In this document: positions 30,197-40,700 of the stretch, piece after piece
Layout of the letters: each line of letters begins with the position of its first letter
How positions within the stretch are numbered: position 1 is the first letter of the stretch
NCBI RefSeq assembly: GCF_023283485.1
Contig: NZ_JAKILU010000017.1
Span: forward strand, 28,702-92,701
Origin: Shewanella glacialipiscicola
GTDB lineage: Bacteria; Pseudomonadota; Gammaproteobacteria; Enterobacterales; Shewanellaceae
Direction: 5' to 3'
DNA length: 64,000 nucleotides
Notes under the pieces: model-generated
What the model saw: the letters and a program-made list of their open reading frames with translations, nothing else
The model's database searches: none
What the model was told of the DNA's origin: nothing
Translations under genes and position numbers: made by a program

Positions 30197-30688
30197 GTGT
30201 TTATACAGTATTATTGAGCTTTTGTGACACATAGTAGAAATCAAGCCTGTTCAGTTCACGAGGTACTATTAAGAATAAGAAACAATATGCTAAATTCAAT
30301 CAACTAAAATCGTTTTTGCACAGCTTCAGGAGATACGAGGGAACCAAAGTATGCATTCTCGTTTTGATAAAAGGTGAATTGAGGATGATGGTTAAAAACT
30401 GTTGTGGATTAAACAATTATCATTATACGTTTTACTGATCTAACCTGAATAAACGCGCAAGACGTGTATACAAAGCTTAGAGTTCTTCAAGATTTATTAT
30501 CACAATTTGGAGTATATATATGCCCTATGAGTTGGGTAGCAGGTTAGTTATTGGCTGTAGTGGTTGAGTGCGCTATATCGCCATCATTTTGATGGTTTGG
30601 CAGAGAAGGTTGTTTCGGTGTCCGTTCAATATCAAGTTGACACCATTACTCAAGAATTAATCGATTTACTTGAAGCGGGAAGTGAACA
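30197..30688. other. Intergenic stretch with a possible coupled short frame
   Basis: About 490 bp between the IS5 element and the lipoprotein gene. A TTG-started frame of 42 codons (30564-30692, ending ITQELIDLLEAGSEQ) has its TGA overlapping the lipoprotein ATG (ATGA). That suggests it could be the 3' end of a degraded, formerly coupled gene. An ATG at 30520 opens another short frame (MPYELGSRLVIG) that stops, offset by one frame from the first. Nothing else was recognised. Confidence 0.35.
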
Positions 30689-31045
30689 ATGAAACCTCTT
30701 TTATTGTTAGTTAGTGTTTTGGTGTTATTTGGTTGTGCTGAACGATCTAAAGAGCCGGTGTCATATAAAGGTGTATATACATACGGCTTTGAAGTCAGCG
30801 TGTTCTCACCAGATAAAGAAGCTAAAGAGTATTGGCTATATTCTGAAAACCAATCGCTCGAAGAAGTACAAAACATGTTGACGAATACCATCATTGAAGC
30901 AAATGGCGATAATCCATACCCAAGTGTCCACATTGAGTTTTATGGGGTTGACGAGGGACAGCCCTCAATAAATGATGGTGAAATCCCTTCTTCTTATGAT
31001 GCGTTAATGAACGTATCAAAAGTCGTTAACATAGGAAAAATTTAA
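30689..31045 (+). CDS. Hypothetical lipoprotein
   Basis: 118-aa protein with a lipoprotein signal: hydrophobic LLLLVSVLVLFGC, Cys16 in a lipobox (LFGC). The mature part is acidic and ends IGKI. No domain is recognised. It is probably anchored in the inner or outer membrane. Its start overlaps the stop of a short upstream frame by ATGA. Confidence 0.65.
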   Translation: MKPLLLLVSVLVLFGCAERSKEPVSYKGVYTYGFEVSVFSPDKEAKEYWLYSENQSLEEVQNMLTNTIIEANGDNPYPSVHIEFYGVDEGQPSINDGEIPSSYDALMNVSKVVNIGKI

Positions 31046-31078
31046 CGATTTGGTTAGTACCAAGGTCAGTGCTTTTTA

Positions 31079-31383
31079 GGGGACTGTCGCAAAGCAGACG
31101 AAGTAAACTAAAGTGTTGATGATGTGCAGGCATTAATTTGGAGCATGCCACGGCATGACACTTCCCATCAGATATCATCATGCAAGCGCTACGATATTAC
31201 CTAGCCAATAAACTTAGTTACCGTGAAATTGAGGAAATGTTCGCGGAGCGAAACATTCATTTTGACCACTCAACCTTGAACCGCTGGGTTATCAAATATG
31301 CACCGCAGTTCGAAGCCATATTCAGGAAGACAAAGCGTCGAGTATCTGGCTCGTGGCGAATGGATGAAACTGTTCTGGTCTAA
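31079..31383 (+). pseudogene. Truncated IS6-family element
   Basis: Begins with an IS6/IS26-like end (GGGGACTGTCGCAAAG). It encodes the first ~65 codons of an IS6-family transposase (YYLANKLSYREIEEMF, then FDHSTLNRWVIKYAP and WRMDET, the first catalytic Asp). The frame stops at the junction with an IS3 remnant at ~31384, so about 70 percent of the transposase is missing. Confidence 0.82.
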
Positions 31384-31970
31384 TCCCATCGGACACTTAA
31401 TTTTGAGACAGTAGGGTCAATAAATTAAGAGGTCTATATGAGTCTGAAGAAATCACATAAGAGTTATCCGCAGGCATTTAAAGATGAAGCTGTCTTGATG
31501 GTGCTAGAACAAGGTTATAGCGTTGCCGATGCGGCAAAGTCTCTTGGAGTTAGCACGAGCCTGCTTTACAGGCTGGAAGGAAAAACACCAAGCCCTGTAA
31601 CAAGGTATCACCTTAGAAGAGTCTGAGTGTGATGAGCTAAAGAGATTGCGTAGAGAAAACAGAGAATTACGCATGGAGAAAGAAATTCTAAAAATACCCA
31701 AGGGGCACGCCGAGGCAAGCGCCTTCTTTGCGAGAGAAATGAAGTAAGATTTCGTTTCATCAAACTGCAATCTCAACTGTTTCCCATAGCACTGTTATGT
31801 CGAGTAATGAGTGTCAGTAAGTCAGGCTATTACGATTGGCATAAACGCCCTGCAAACGTGATAAGCGTTGAAACACTGAAGCTTTATCGCCTTGTTCGAC
31901 AGCTATTTAAACAAAGTCGAGGCAGCTTAGGTGTAGCGGCTTGCACACATAATCCCTTCGGCGCGATTAC
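31384..31970 (+). pseudogene. Truncated and frameshifted IS3-family element
   Basis: OrfA starts at 31438 (SYPQAFKDEAVLMVLEQGYSVADAA, HTH) but is shifted after LLYR by an extra base near 31571 and then meets a stop. The remainder (EESECDELKRLRRENRELRMEKEIL) is in another frame. OrfB begins near 31747 (RFIKLQSQLFPIALLCRVMSVSKSGYYDW) and breaks off after RGSLGV near 31945. A dead remnant, of a different lineage from the intact IS3 at 20114. Confidence 0.8.
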
Positions 31971-31985
31971 ATCCGCCAAACTGGG

Positions 31986-32096
31986 TTCACATTAATTGAT
32001 AATAAGCGGTGCCGCCGACTCACATTAACTGCCAATGGGGGCAGATTAACTAACAACGGGCTTGCATTCATCTAGGCGGACTCACATTAATTGCCA
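31986..32096. repeat. Three degenerate TCACATTAAYTG repeats
   Basis: Direct repeats with core TCACATTAA(T/C)TG near 31987, 32020 and 32081, the last two extended to GACTCACATTAAYTGCCA. They lie directly after the truncated IS3 OrfB and could be the end of an unrecognised mobile element, because several IS families carry multiple terminal repeats. No gene accompanies them. Confidence 0.45.
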
Positions 32097-32178
32097 CTAA
32101 ACTGCCATGAGCCAACAAGCTCGTAGAGAGTCGAGATATGCTGTATCAGCGGACAAGCAACAAGGCCTTAATGTAGGT

Positions 32179-32210
32179 TAACTTTACATTTTTGGCGCGT
32201 TGGGCAAATT
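32179..32210. repeat. 32-bp inverted repeat, right copy
   Basis: Reverse complement of 4496-4527 with one mismatch. Lies 9 bases before the stop of the hypothetical minus-strand gene at 32219. Confidence 0.7.
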
Positions 32211-32218
32211 CGGTATAA

Positions 32219-32557
32219 TTAAAACTGCTCCCTGAAGCCTTCGGCTATTTTCTCCAGTTGGTTCATTAAGCCGGTATCACGATCAGTATTATCGACATCA
32301 TTCGGCTTGTTCTTATCCCAATGTTTAATGATGGCTATCAGTAGGTAACAATGACTGTTGAAGAAACCAGGGCAATACACCAGCACATAACCGCTGGTCC
32401 GTTTGAACTGCACAAGCTTGAGCGGAAAACCTGCAGCTTTGAAATGCAGATGTTGTAATTCAAGATAAGAGCGGTTATGGGTAAACAGGTAGAAACCATT
32501 GACAATCCAGGGCGAGAGTGGTTTATTTTTAAACGCTATGTATAGAAGATAATCCAC
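32219..32557 (-). CDS. Hypothetical protein
   Basis: 112-aa frame with a hydrophobic stretch (GFFNSHCYLLIAIIKHW) and a charged C-terminus (NQLEKIAEGFREQF). No domain recognised. Its start lies inside the 138-bp direct repeat (32516-32653), whose second copy at 33397-33534 is not followed by the same gene. It may be a fragment created by that duplication. Confidence 0.4.
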   Translation of the reverse strand: MDYLLYIAFKNKPLSPWIVNGFYLFTHNRSYLELQHLHFKAAGFPLKLVQFKRTSGYVLVYCPGFFNSHCYLLIAIIKHWDKNKPNDVDNTDRDTGLMNQLEKIAEGFREQF

Positions 32558-32653
32558 TCTATATACTACAAAGCGATTCCTGTTTATTTAACACTCAATT
32601 GCCGTCTATTTTGCGAACGAGTTTAGATTGTAAAACGTTCACGCTCTTACCCT
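32516..32653. repeat. 138-bp direct repeat, copy 1
   Basis: About 90 percent identical to 33397-33534, in the same orientation and 881 bp apart. Shared segments include TTTGCGAACGAGTTTAGATT and GATTCCTGTTTATTTAACAC. The cupin gene lies between the copies. Confidence 0.85.
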
Positions 32654-32727
32654 AATTGACAACCATGGTTTCCATACTATTATAATTTAAAATCTGACAT
32701 TTTGGATTCTATTAGCGATATCCATTA

Positions 32728-33135
32728 TTATGCCTGTGGAGCAAACTCTGCTGCAGCTTTACGGTGAGCGGTATAAACGGCTTCGCCATCACTTTCAGCA
32801 TCAAAGATAACCGTCACATCTGGTGAGAAAATAATAACATCGCCTACTTCGGCAACATATTTATTACCTTGCTGGTCTCGCATAATAATTTTACCTTTCG
32901 TCACAACTTTATATTCTACAGAATCATAGATGTATTCAAATTCGACGCCTGGTTGCATGATGAAGTGACCAATTGTCAGTGCGTTTGAATTATTGGTAAC
33001 AGCAACTTCAGCCATTTGGCTTCGCAAGCCTTCAATTTTAATAATTTCATTTAGTTCATTCAATTTTAATGAGCCTGCTTTAAATAGCGATATCCCAGGC
33101 TTATCTGTCAATGTGGTCATATGTTGTTTTTCCAT
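32728..33135 (-). CDS. EutQ-like cupin protein
   Basis: 135-aa single-domain cupin. The pattern VEFEYIYDSVEYKVVTKGKIIMRDQQGNKYVAEVGDVIIF, split over two beta-rich motifs, matches the EutQ/DUF861 type more than metal-dioxygenase cupins because the His-rich metal ligands are absent. EutQ proteins take part in ethanolamine or aldehyde metabolism. Here it sits near alcohol/aldehyde enzymes, but its exact role is unknown. The start could be MEKQH (33135) or the second Met five codons later. It is flanked on both sides by the 138-bp direct repeat, suggesting it was inserted or duplicated as a unit. Confidence 0.75.
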   Translation of the reverse strand: MEKQHMTTLTDKPGISLFKAGSLKLNELNEIIKIEGLRSQMAEVAVTNNSNALTIGHFIMQPGVEFEYIYDSVEYKVVTKGKIIMRDQQGNKYVAEVGDVIIFSPDVTVIFDAESDGEAVYTAHRKAAAEFAPQA

Positions 33136-33396
33136 TTAATTTAACATAACCCACCAATAAGGGTGCTTTATGCATTATTTGTGTTTGTTTTGCATTTACA
33201 TACAGGCTATTAAAAGTAGCAATTATATATTCAAGGCTTTCTTTAATTCTTTCAATGCTAATTTCGCACCTATAAATTTAATTTCGTTCCATCAATGTAT
33301 ATATCGATCATGGCTACCGCTAAAATCTGACATAAAAAGTGTCGTAACAATTTTTTATTAAATCCTGTACCTCCCAGAACGGCAGGGCGAGGGCGT

Positions 33397-33534
33397 GAGT
33401 GGTTGATTTTTAAACGCGATGTATAGAAGATAATCCTATCTACATATTACAAAGCGATTCCTGTTTATTTAACACTCAACTACCGTCTATTTTGCGAACG
33501 AGTTTAGATTGTAAAACGTTCACGCTCTTGCCCT
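33397..33534. repeat. 138-bp direct repeat, copy 2
   Basis: Second copy of 32516-32653 in the same orientation, between the cupin gene and gfa. Differences are scattered single bases. Confidence 0.85.
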
Positions 33535-33572
33535 GCCCAGAACGGGAATTGATTGATGAAACAGAAACGAAC

Positions 33573-34130
33573 TTAGCCGTTATTCGCTATATGAGTAGCG
33601 ATGGCATCCATCAATACAGGAGATAAGCAGTCGTAAGGTTCCAGTCCCAACTCTTTAAGGGTGTTACGTACATCCCCCATGGATTCAGGCGCTGCGCCCG
33701 ACTCGATGATCGATGACACAAACGCCGCAAACTCTGGTGCAGACCAACCTTGTTCTGAAGATAGTTCCGTATGGACGAAATCTAAACCATGGAAGGGGTG
33801 GCCCGTGTTTTCGATGCGGCCAAACATATGCGTGCCGCACTCTTTGCAGGCATAACGCTGAATAGTTGCCGATTCGTCGATAATGATCAATTTGTGAGAA
33901 TTTTCAGTGACGCTCACCTTGTCACGTGCGACAACGGCGACTTGAGAAAACAAGGCTCCTTCTGGCTTCCAACATTTGCTACAACCGCAAACATGATTGT
34001 GGGCAGTCTGAGCACCAACGGTAACTTCAACGGGCTTACTGCTGCACTTACAGAATAAATAACCGCCAGAAAAGCCATCACGACCGGCAACAATACCGTT
34101 ATCGACTTGAGGGTGAATTAAAGTTTTAAT
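33573..34130 (-). CDS. gfa: Glutathione-dependent formaldehyde-activating enzyme Gfa
   Basis: About 185 residues with all zinc ligands of Gfa: CKC (Cys27, Cys29), HVCGCSKC (Cys48, Cys50, Cys53) and [13 protein letters not shown]. The rest is family-typical ([29 protein letters not shown]). It speeds condensation of formaldehyde with glutathione, feeding FrmA. The homologous N-terminus ([19 protein letters not shown]) has no in-frame ATG, GTG or TTG between the upstream stop and LIHPQ. The likely initiator is ATT at 34130-34128, eight bases after GGAG; ATC at 34136 is the alternative. It follows the iron alcohol dehydrogenase by 60 bp as an operon. Confidence 0.9.
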   Translation of the reverse strand: MKTLIHPQVDNGIVAGRDGFSGGYLFCKCSSKPVEVTVGAQTAHNHVCGCSKCWKPEGALFSQVAVVARDKVSVTENSHKLIIIDESATIQRYACKECGTHMFGRIENTGHPFHGLDFVHTELSSEQGWSAPEFAAFVSSIIESGAAPESMGDVRNTLKELGLEPYDCLSPVLMDAIATHIANNG

Positions 34131-34190
34131 AGTGATTACTCCATGGATATTTAGTTAAGACAACCTCCACCTGAGGCTGTTTGGTTTGAA

Positions 34191-35342
34191 TTACATAGCT
34201 TTCTTGAAAATATTAATAATATCTTCAGTGGTTGCCTTTCTTGGATTTGTTAAGGAACAGGCATCATTCAGGGCGTTGATTGCCATAAGCTCAAGCTTGC
34301 CCTCCTTAACACCAAGATCAGACAGTTTCTGATCTGTGCCAACCGAAGCAGATAGTTTCTCGATAGCAAGGATGCCAGCTTCAGCTGCATCGACTAACGT
34401 CATGCCCACAGTATTTACACCCATTGCTTTCGCCACTTCGGCAAAACGCTCCACTTTTTCAACCGCGTTAAAACGTGACACTATCGGTAACAAGATGGCG
34501 TTACAGAGGCCGTGCACCAGATCATAGACACCACCGAGTTGGTGAGCCATCGAGTGTACATAACCTAATGAAGCATTAGAGAATGCCATACCTGCAAGGT
34601 ACTCACCGTATTGCATAGCCTCACGAGCCTCACGATTTTCACCATTGTTAACTGCCGCCTTCAGGTTTTGGGCAATAAGCTCAATAGCTTTAACTGCTGA
34701 GGCATCGGTTATTGGCGTTGCTGCCGTCGACACATAAGCTTCTATCGCATGAGTCAATGCATCCATGCCTGTCGCTGCCGTGAGGAACTTAGGCATTGCA
34801 ACCATCAACTCTGAGTCGTTTACTGCAATTATTGGAGTTAGGTTTTTATCTACAATCGGGTATTTAGTTTCATCTTCCTCATTGGTCACGATGGCAAATA
34901 TCGTCATCTCTGCTGCAGTACCAGCTGTAGTATTCACAGTCACCAGAGGTAGTTGTGGCTTAGCCGACAGATGAACCCCTTTAGAGTAATCACGAATGTG
35001 GCCGCCGTTGGCTGCGACCAATGCGATGCCTTTAGCACAGTCGTGTGAAGAACCTCCGCCGAACGAAATAACGAAGTCACATTTTTGCGCTTCGAGCAGA
35101 GCCAAACCCTGTTCAATATTTTTTTCTGTCGGGTTCGGCTTAACGCCATCAAAAATTACGAATGCGATATCGTGAGCAGATAACTGATCTGTCAGCTTAT
35201 CCACCAACTTGATATCTACTAATGCCTTATCTGTAACAATCAGTGCCTTGTTGAAGTTTCTTGCCTGCAGTTCTGTGCCTAACAATTTGATAGCATGTTG
35301 TCCCATCAGAGACATTGGAGGCATATAAAATGTAGTACTCAT
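34191..35342 (-). CDS. Iron-containing (group III) alcohol dehydrogenase
   Basis: 383-aa NAD-dependent alcohol dehydrogenase. The nucleotide-binding signature is ISFGGGSSHDCAKG. Metal ligands are D and H in AATGMDALTHAIEAY and two His in YVHSMAHQLGGVYDLVHG. Family members (AdhB/YiaY/Mdh) oxidise short alcohols, including methanol, or reduce aldehydes. In this operon it may produce or remove formaldehyde; the direction is not decided by sequence. GAGGAAAG precedes the ATG. It is divergent from the LysR gene, which probably regulates it. Confidence 0.93.
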   Translation of the reverse strand: MSTTFYMPPMSLMGQHAIKLLGTELQARNFNKALIVTDKALVDIKLVDKLTDQLSAHDIAFVIFDGVKPNPTEKNIEQGLALLEAQKCDFVISFGGGSSHDCAKGIALVAANGGHIRDYSKGVHLSAKPQLPLVTVNTTAGTAAEMTIFAIVTNEEDETKYPIVDKNLTPIIAVNDSELMVAMPKFLTAATGMDALTHAIEAYVSTAATPITDASAVKAIELIAQNLKAAVNNGENREAREAMQYGEYLAGMAFSNASLGYVHSMAHQLGGVYDLVHGLCNAILLPIVSRFNAVEKVERFAEVAKAMGVNTVGMTLVDAAEAGILAIEKLSASVGTDQKLSDLGVKEGKLELMAINALNDACSLTNPRKATTEDIINIFKKAM

Positions 35343-35676
35343 TTGTCTTTCCTCGTATTGAATAAAAAAGGGTAAATTTGCTAATGGGTCAGTAGTTTTG
35401 AGGCGATAAACTGGCCTGGGTTGATGTCAAAGCCTGAAGATCTTCGCCTGTATTACTTGGATAACGAGGATTATATTCCACTCAAAAGTAATGATAATCC
35501 CATAATTTCGGAAATATCTTTTCCTTCTCAGTAACAATTTTGAATGTGAAAAGCGCTACCCCTATGTGGTGTGAGAACAAAATGAAATTCACTCTTATTT
35601 AGGATACAAATTGCATCCACAATATTTTTGACGATAATGAGTATTATTGAAGACCTATAATTACTGGGAAGCAACA
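35343..35676. promoter_or_regulatory. Divergent promoter region, adh-gfa / lysR
   Basis: 334-bp gap between the divergently transcribed dehydrogenase and LysR genes, the normal place for a LysR operator. GGAT-N9-ATCC at 35602-35618 is a dyad of suitable size, but no site can be assigned with certainty. Confidence 0.35.
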
Positions 35677-36546
35677 ATGTTTAATTGGGAAGGCGTTAGC
35701 GAATTTGTAGCCGTTGCAGAGGCAGAGAGCTTTACCAAGGCCGCAAAACAGCTTGGGATATCTACCGCGCAAGTCAGCAGGCAGGTCAGCGCATTAGAAA
35801 CCCGAATGGCTACTAAGCTGTTTCACCGCACCACACGTAAAGTGTCGGTGAGCGAAGTGGGTCGGATCTATTATCAACACTGCAGGCAAGTGCTGAATGG
35901 ATTAGAAGAGGCCGAGCGCGCGATTACCAATTTACAGAGTACACCGAGAGGGCTGTTAAAAATTACCGCTCCAGTAACTTATGGTGAAAAAACGCTTGCG
36001 CCGCTGGTGAACGATTTTATCGCTAAATACCCAGAGCTTGAAGTAAAGATAAATCTGACGAATCAGAATGTCGACTTAATCGATGATGGGTACGATCTCG
36101 CCATTCGACTCGGACAGCTTAAAGACTCGAGTATTATGGCCAAAAGACTAGGCTCAAGAACTCAATATGTTTGCGCCTCCCCAGATTATGTTTCAACTTT
36201 TGGAATACCTCACTCACTGTCTGAGCTGGAACAGCATAACTGTCTGTTGGGAACATTAGATTACTGGCGATTTCAGGAAAATGGAAAGACGAGAAATGTC
36301 AGGGTTAAGGGTAATTTGATCTGTAACAGTGGCTATGCACTCGTTGATGCCGCGATAAAAGGCATAGGCATCATTCAGCTACCTGAGTACTATGTATTGC
36401 CTTTTTTAGAAGATGGACAGCTTGTTCCACTGTTGGAGCAAAATCGTCAACCTAAAGAGGGGATCTGGGCACTCTATCCTCACAACCGGCACTTATCACC
36501 TAAAGTGCGCATGCTACTTGATTATCTGAGTGAAGCTCTGAGTTAA
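35677..36546 (+). CDS. LysR-family transcriptional regulator
   Basis: 289-aa regulator from MFNWEGVSEF. GGGAAG 8 bases upstream supports this start over the TTG at 35647. The N-terminal winged HTH is FVAVAEAESFTKAAKQLGISTAQVSRQVSALE (in two parts) with the typical linker helix. The C-terminal ~200 residues form the periplasmic-binding-like effector domain (LKITAPVTYGEKTLAPLV). Divergent position implies control of the iron dehydrogenase-gfa operon, with an aldehyde or alcohol as possible effector (inference). Confidence 0.92.
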   Translation: MFNWEGVSEFVAVAEAESFTKAAKQLGISTAQVSRQVSALETRMATKLFHRTTRKVSVSEVGRIYYQHCRQVLNGLEEAERAITNLQSTPRGLLKITAPVTYGEKTLAPLVNDFIAKYPELEVKINLTNQNVDLIDDGYDLAIRLGQLKDSSIMAKRLGSRTQYVCASPDYVSTFGIPHSLSELEQHNCLLGTLDYWRFQENGKTRNVRVKGNLICNSGYALVDAAIKGIGIIQLPEYYVLPFLEDGQLVPLLEQNRQPKEGIWALYPHNRHLSPKVRMLLDYLSEALS

Positions 36547-36565
36547 GTTCTGAGTTAAGTTCTGA
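36538..36565. repeat. 12-bp tandem repeat at the lysR stop
   Basis: CTGAGTTAAGTT occurs twice in tandem (36538-36549, 36550-36561), followed by a partial CTGA. The lysR stop codon TAA lies in the first unit, so slippage would not lengthen the protein. Confidence 0.85.
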
Positions 36566-36681
36566 GTCCGTGGGAACTTGAGCATCCACAGCATGACACT
36601 CAACTTTGCTACAGAACCCCTATTTCGCCCCGTATCTTCCTTCCAGCGGGGCATGTTTTTGCCTTAGAATGAATCAAATCT

Positions 36682-37315
36682 TTAGAGAATTGATTCATCG
36701 GTTTTTAGCTCATTCAACTTAGCTGCTTTGGCAATGGTAGAACGACTGCATTTAAGCAGACTCTGCACTTGTGACCAGCTTTTCCCTTCATCGAGTAGTA
36801 ACCGAATATTTTGCCTTAATCCATGGTCAGGCTGACGTCCAAGGTATTTGCCTAAGGTTTTGGCCTTTTCGATGCCTTGCGCTTGTTGCTTTCTTCTTGT
36901 CTCGTAATCATCTCTGGCCATTGCCGCGGCTAAATCAATCATGAACTCAGTTAGTACCTTTGCGATCATGGTATGTTCTTCTGTGCCACTTAAGATCCCA
37001 TGTGTCATTGGCTGGTCAACGACCACAATATGAATATTGGCTTTTACCAATTTACTTTTTAGGACCTTCCATTGCTCGAAGGGGAGGCGAGACAATCTAT
37101 CGACTTTTTCTATGAGTAAAACATCGCCAGGGTGAGAGTCTATGATTAAGCGCCCAAGTTCAGGCCGTTCAATTTTCGTCCCTGATTGCGTCTCAGTATA
37201 AAAACTGGCAATGCGAACATTTTTACTGTCTGAAAACTGAACCAACTCATTTCTGGCTCGATTGGCATCTTGTTCATCTGTTGATGCGCGTAGGTAGGCC
37301 CGCCCGAATAAACAT
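36682..37315 (-). pseudogene. Serine resolvase, frameshifted at codon 5
   Basis: The frame 36682-37245 encodes a resolvase lacking its N-terminus, but the missing part (AYLRASTDEQDANRARNEL, including the catalytic Ser) continues in frame upstream to about 37300. The natural start MFIR at 37315-37304 is in another frame. A tandem GCCC GCCC at 37298-37305 is a 4-base duplication that shifts it. Deleting one copy restores MFIRAYLRASTDEQ, the standard beginning of this resolvase group. LLIEKVDRLSRL and the C-terminal HTH (SWSQVQSLLKCSRSTIAKAA) are otherwise intact. Inactive as read, unless the duplication is a sequencing error. Confidence 0.82.
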
Positions 37316-37790
37316 TTTGCCTCATTTGGTGTTTTTAGGATGTGTTTTACGATGCTAGTGCGAGTAGGGTTTTAAATCAATATATAGCGAACCAATTGGC
37401 AATGTGATGTAGCTAGTTTGCTTGGGGTATACTCTAAGTGTTCTAGTCACATTATCATATTGGGCCAATGCAGGCATAGTTAAGGATGGCATATTAAGTT
37501 TGCATGGTTATGGCTTGGTAAGTGTTAGAGATGATCATCATAATCCATTTCTGCCCCTTTATACGTTAGAGCTAATGTTCATAATATTCTCATACTCTTA
37601 CATTTTGATTAGTTTTGCCGAAACCATCTACTTTGATCTGAAACCATCAGTTCTATTTCGATTTATCAATTACTACGTAAGTTGCTACCAAATATAACTT
37701 TTTGATGCATTGTTTGGGTTATGGATGAGTAACGAGTAGAATATGAAGCAATGATCTTTCGCTATAATCCATTTTAGCTTTGGTGCCGTT
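37316..37790. other. Gene-free stretch upstream of the NTPase gene
   Basis: About 475 bp, AT-rich. A 91-codon open frame at 37422-37697 starts at TTG, has no ribosome binding site and reads like chance hydrophobic sequence, so I do not accept it. The promoter of the large NTPase gene should be here; no clear boxes were assigned. Confidence 0.4.
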
Positions 37791-40700
37791 ATGTCTAAAT
37801 ACATTCCATTAAACAGGCAGTTTTCATCTGTTTCTAAAGATCATAAAGAAGCTGAAGAACTTGAGCAGTCCCTTAACTGGGGGGGAGGAAAAACTGAATC
37901 ATGGGATTCACTATTGTGCGAATATCGCTGTGTAGTCCTAGCTGAAGCTGGGGCAGGGAAAACAATAGAATTTCGGGAGAAAGCAACGTTACTTGCAAGT
38001 GAAGGAAAACCGTCTTTTTTTATTAGAGTTGAAGATATCGACCGTCAATTTTATGATGCCTTTGAAGTTGGTGATGAAGATGCCTTTGATTCTTGGCTAG
38101 CCTCAAGTGAAGAGGCTTGGTTTTTTTTAGACTCTGTGGATGAAGCGAGACTTAGTAGCCCAAGAGCTTTTGAAAATGCAATAAAACGTTTTTCGAAGGG
38201 AATTGAAAAAGGTGCACATAGAGCGCATATATATATTTCTAGTCGGCCTTATAGCTGGAGATCTAAAGCAGATCAAGGGCTAATGGATACGTTTCTTTTT
38301 CTTGCATCTTCAGAAACTAAAGAGATCATAGGTAATAAGCAGCCATCTAGTGCCTTAAAAGTCTATGGTTTACGGCCTTTGGATAGAGAAAGAATCTCAG
38401 AATATTGTAATGCACATAACGTTGAAGATACCAAAAAACTGTTAAATGAAGTAGATAGACTTAATCTATGGACTCTAGCTGAAAGGCCTTTCGACTTAGA
38501 TTTAATAATCACTAAATGGGCTAATGAGCAGTCACTAGGCGGACGCTTAAACCTTTTGCAACACAATGTGAATACTCGGTTAAAAGAGTCTCATAATAAT
38601 GATCGCCAACCCCTAAATGTTGACAAAGCTCGTAATGGAGCACAGCGTCTAGCCGCAGCTGTTGTATTAACAGGAATTGTTGGGATTAATGTCCCTGATT
38701 CGGAACGCATTAAAAAAGGATTTGATGCGGATGTGATTTTATATGATTGGTCTCAAGAAGACGTTAAATCCTTACTAGAAAGTGGGCTGTTCAATGATAT
38801 TATCTATGGTGCAGTACGCTTTAGGCATAGGGATATTAGAGAGCTATTAGCAGCAGAGTTTTTTGATGGATTACTTAAAGGTGGGCATAGTCGTTCGCAA
38901 ATTAAATCGTTTTTTTTTAGGGAGTCTCTAGGTGAAATTATCGTTACTCCTTTACTTCGCCCATTACTTCCATGGCTTATTTTATTTGATGATAATATTT
39001 GTACTGAAACTTTAAAAATTAAGCCCGAAATTGCAGTTGAAGAAGGCGACCCGTCACAATTGCCGTTGCATATACGTAAAAGATTACTTTCAGATATTGT
39101 TAGTCGTATTGCCAATAAAACAGATGGACATTCGGCTCGTGACAATGCAGCAATTGCAAGAATTGCACAATCAGATCTTATAGAAAATGTACTTAGCCTT
39201 ATTGAGAAATATCGAGAAAATGATGACGTCATTTTCTTCTTAGGCCGATTGGTGTGGCAAGGTGGAATGGCAGGTTGTATAGAATCGTTAATCCCAATTG
39301 CCGTTGATGAGAATAGAGATAAGTACGCAAGAATAGCTTCCATTAGGGCTGTTATGACTTGTGGTTGCGAAGAACAAAAGCATTTTATGTGGCTAACAAT
39401 AAATGATACCTGCAACGTAATTGAAAGGGAGTTATTGGTAGAGTTAATTGATCAAATCATACCAACTCAAACCACAGTCGAATTATTGCTAGAAAGTATC
39501 CCTAAGCTAACTAAATATGAAGAGTTTGAGTTTTCAAGGTTGAATAGCGTTTTATTTAAATTTGTAGAACGTGCAGATACTGAAATTATCCCAGAAATAT
39601 TGGGTAGAATTTTTATTTATTTGAAAATAGAACCATATATTGAGGGAGGAGAGTGCAAAATTTCTGAGCAGTACGCTTGGTTAGTCAGTGTAGCGTTAAA
39701 ATGTATAGAGAAACTGATATTGATGAAAGAGTGCTACGCACTTTCTGCAGTATCGTTGTCTATTTTGGCTTTAACTGCAGAGTTAAAGTTCTGGAAGAGT
39801 GATGTTTTACATGGAATTAATACTGATTTTAAAAAAATCGTACCTCAATGGCCCGAGTTAAATGACGCTCTATATTGGCATTGTATAGAAAAAGCAAGAG
39901 AGAACTTGAGTGTTAAAGATGGGTCTTTGACTAATGATTGGAGCATCGCCTATCTGGAGCATTATTGGTACTTTGAGGCTGCCGATTTTATTAGGATCCT
40001 AGGTTATATAGAAGCACGAGATTTGATTGACGATAAATTAGTTGCACTAAATGCAGCTTATAGAATTTTTCAACAATGTGATTTCCCAGTGAATATGCTG
40101 GCAGAGATTAATCGTTCTGTGCAAGGAAATGTCGAGCTTACTGCGCAACTAAACAAGTTGTTAAATCCTGATGTTTCAAATTCAATGAAAGACTTTGAAG
40201 AGAAGCAAGCTACCCGTGCTTTAAAAATCAAAGAGAAGGACATGAAGCGAAAAGAAGAAAGGAGGGACTGGATACTATATTTACGGAATAAACCTTTGGA
40301 AATCTCTAAACCTTTAGTTAATAAAGGTGAAATTACTAATAATCATATTTGGTTAATGACTGAATTAGACAAAAATGGTTCATGTACTTCTCGTCAGCAT
40401 TATACGCAATGGCAGCTACTAATTACTGATTTCGGGGAGGAGGTGGCTGTAGCATACAAAGATTTTGCTATTCAGCATTGGAGGCACTTTAGACCGCAAC
40501 TAAGGTCAGAAGAGGAGTTTGGTAACTCAATTTCCGGTGTATTACTCCTTGCCTTAGCTGGTCTTGAGATAGAAGCGATCGAGTTTCCACATTTTCCTGA
40601 ATATTTAAGTCATAGTGAAGTTGATTTAGCGTTGCGTTACCTCACTTGGGACATTAATGGTTTCCCTAACTGGTTTGAGAAAATACATAAAAAATTTCCT

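Noticed and set aside
31986..32096. CRISPR array from TCACATTAAYTG repeats
   Set aside because: Only three degenerate short repeats at unequal spacing (33 and 61 bp) and no cas genes in the window.
37422..37697. 91-codon hydrophobic frame upstream of the NTPase gene
   Set aside because: TTG start without ribosome binding site in AT-rich DNA; composition looks random.
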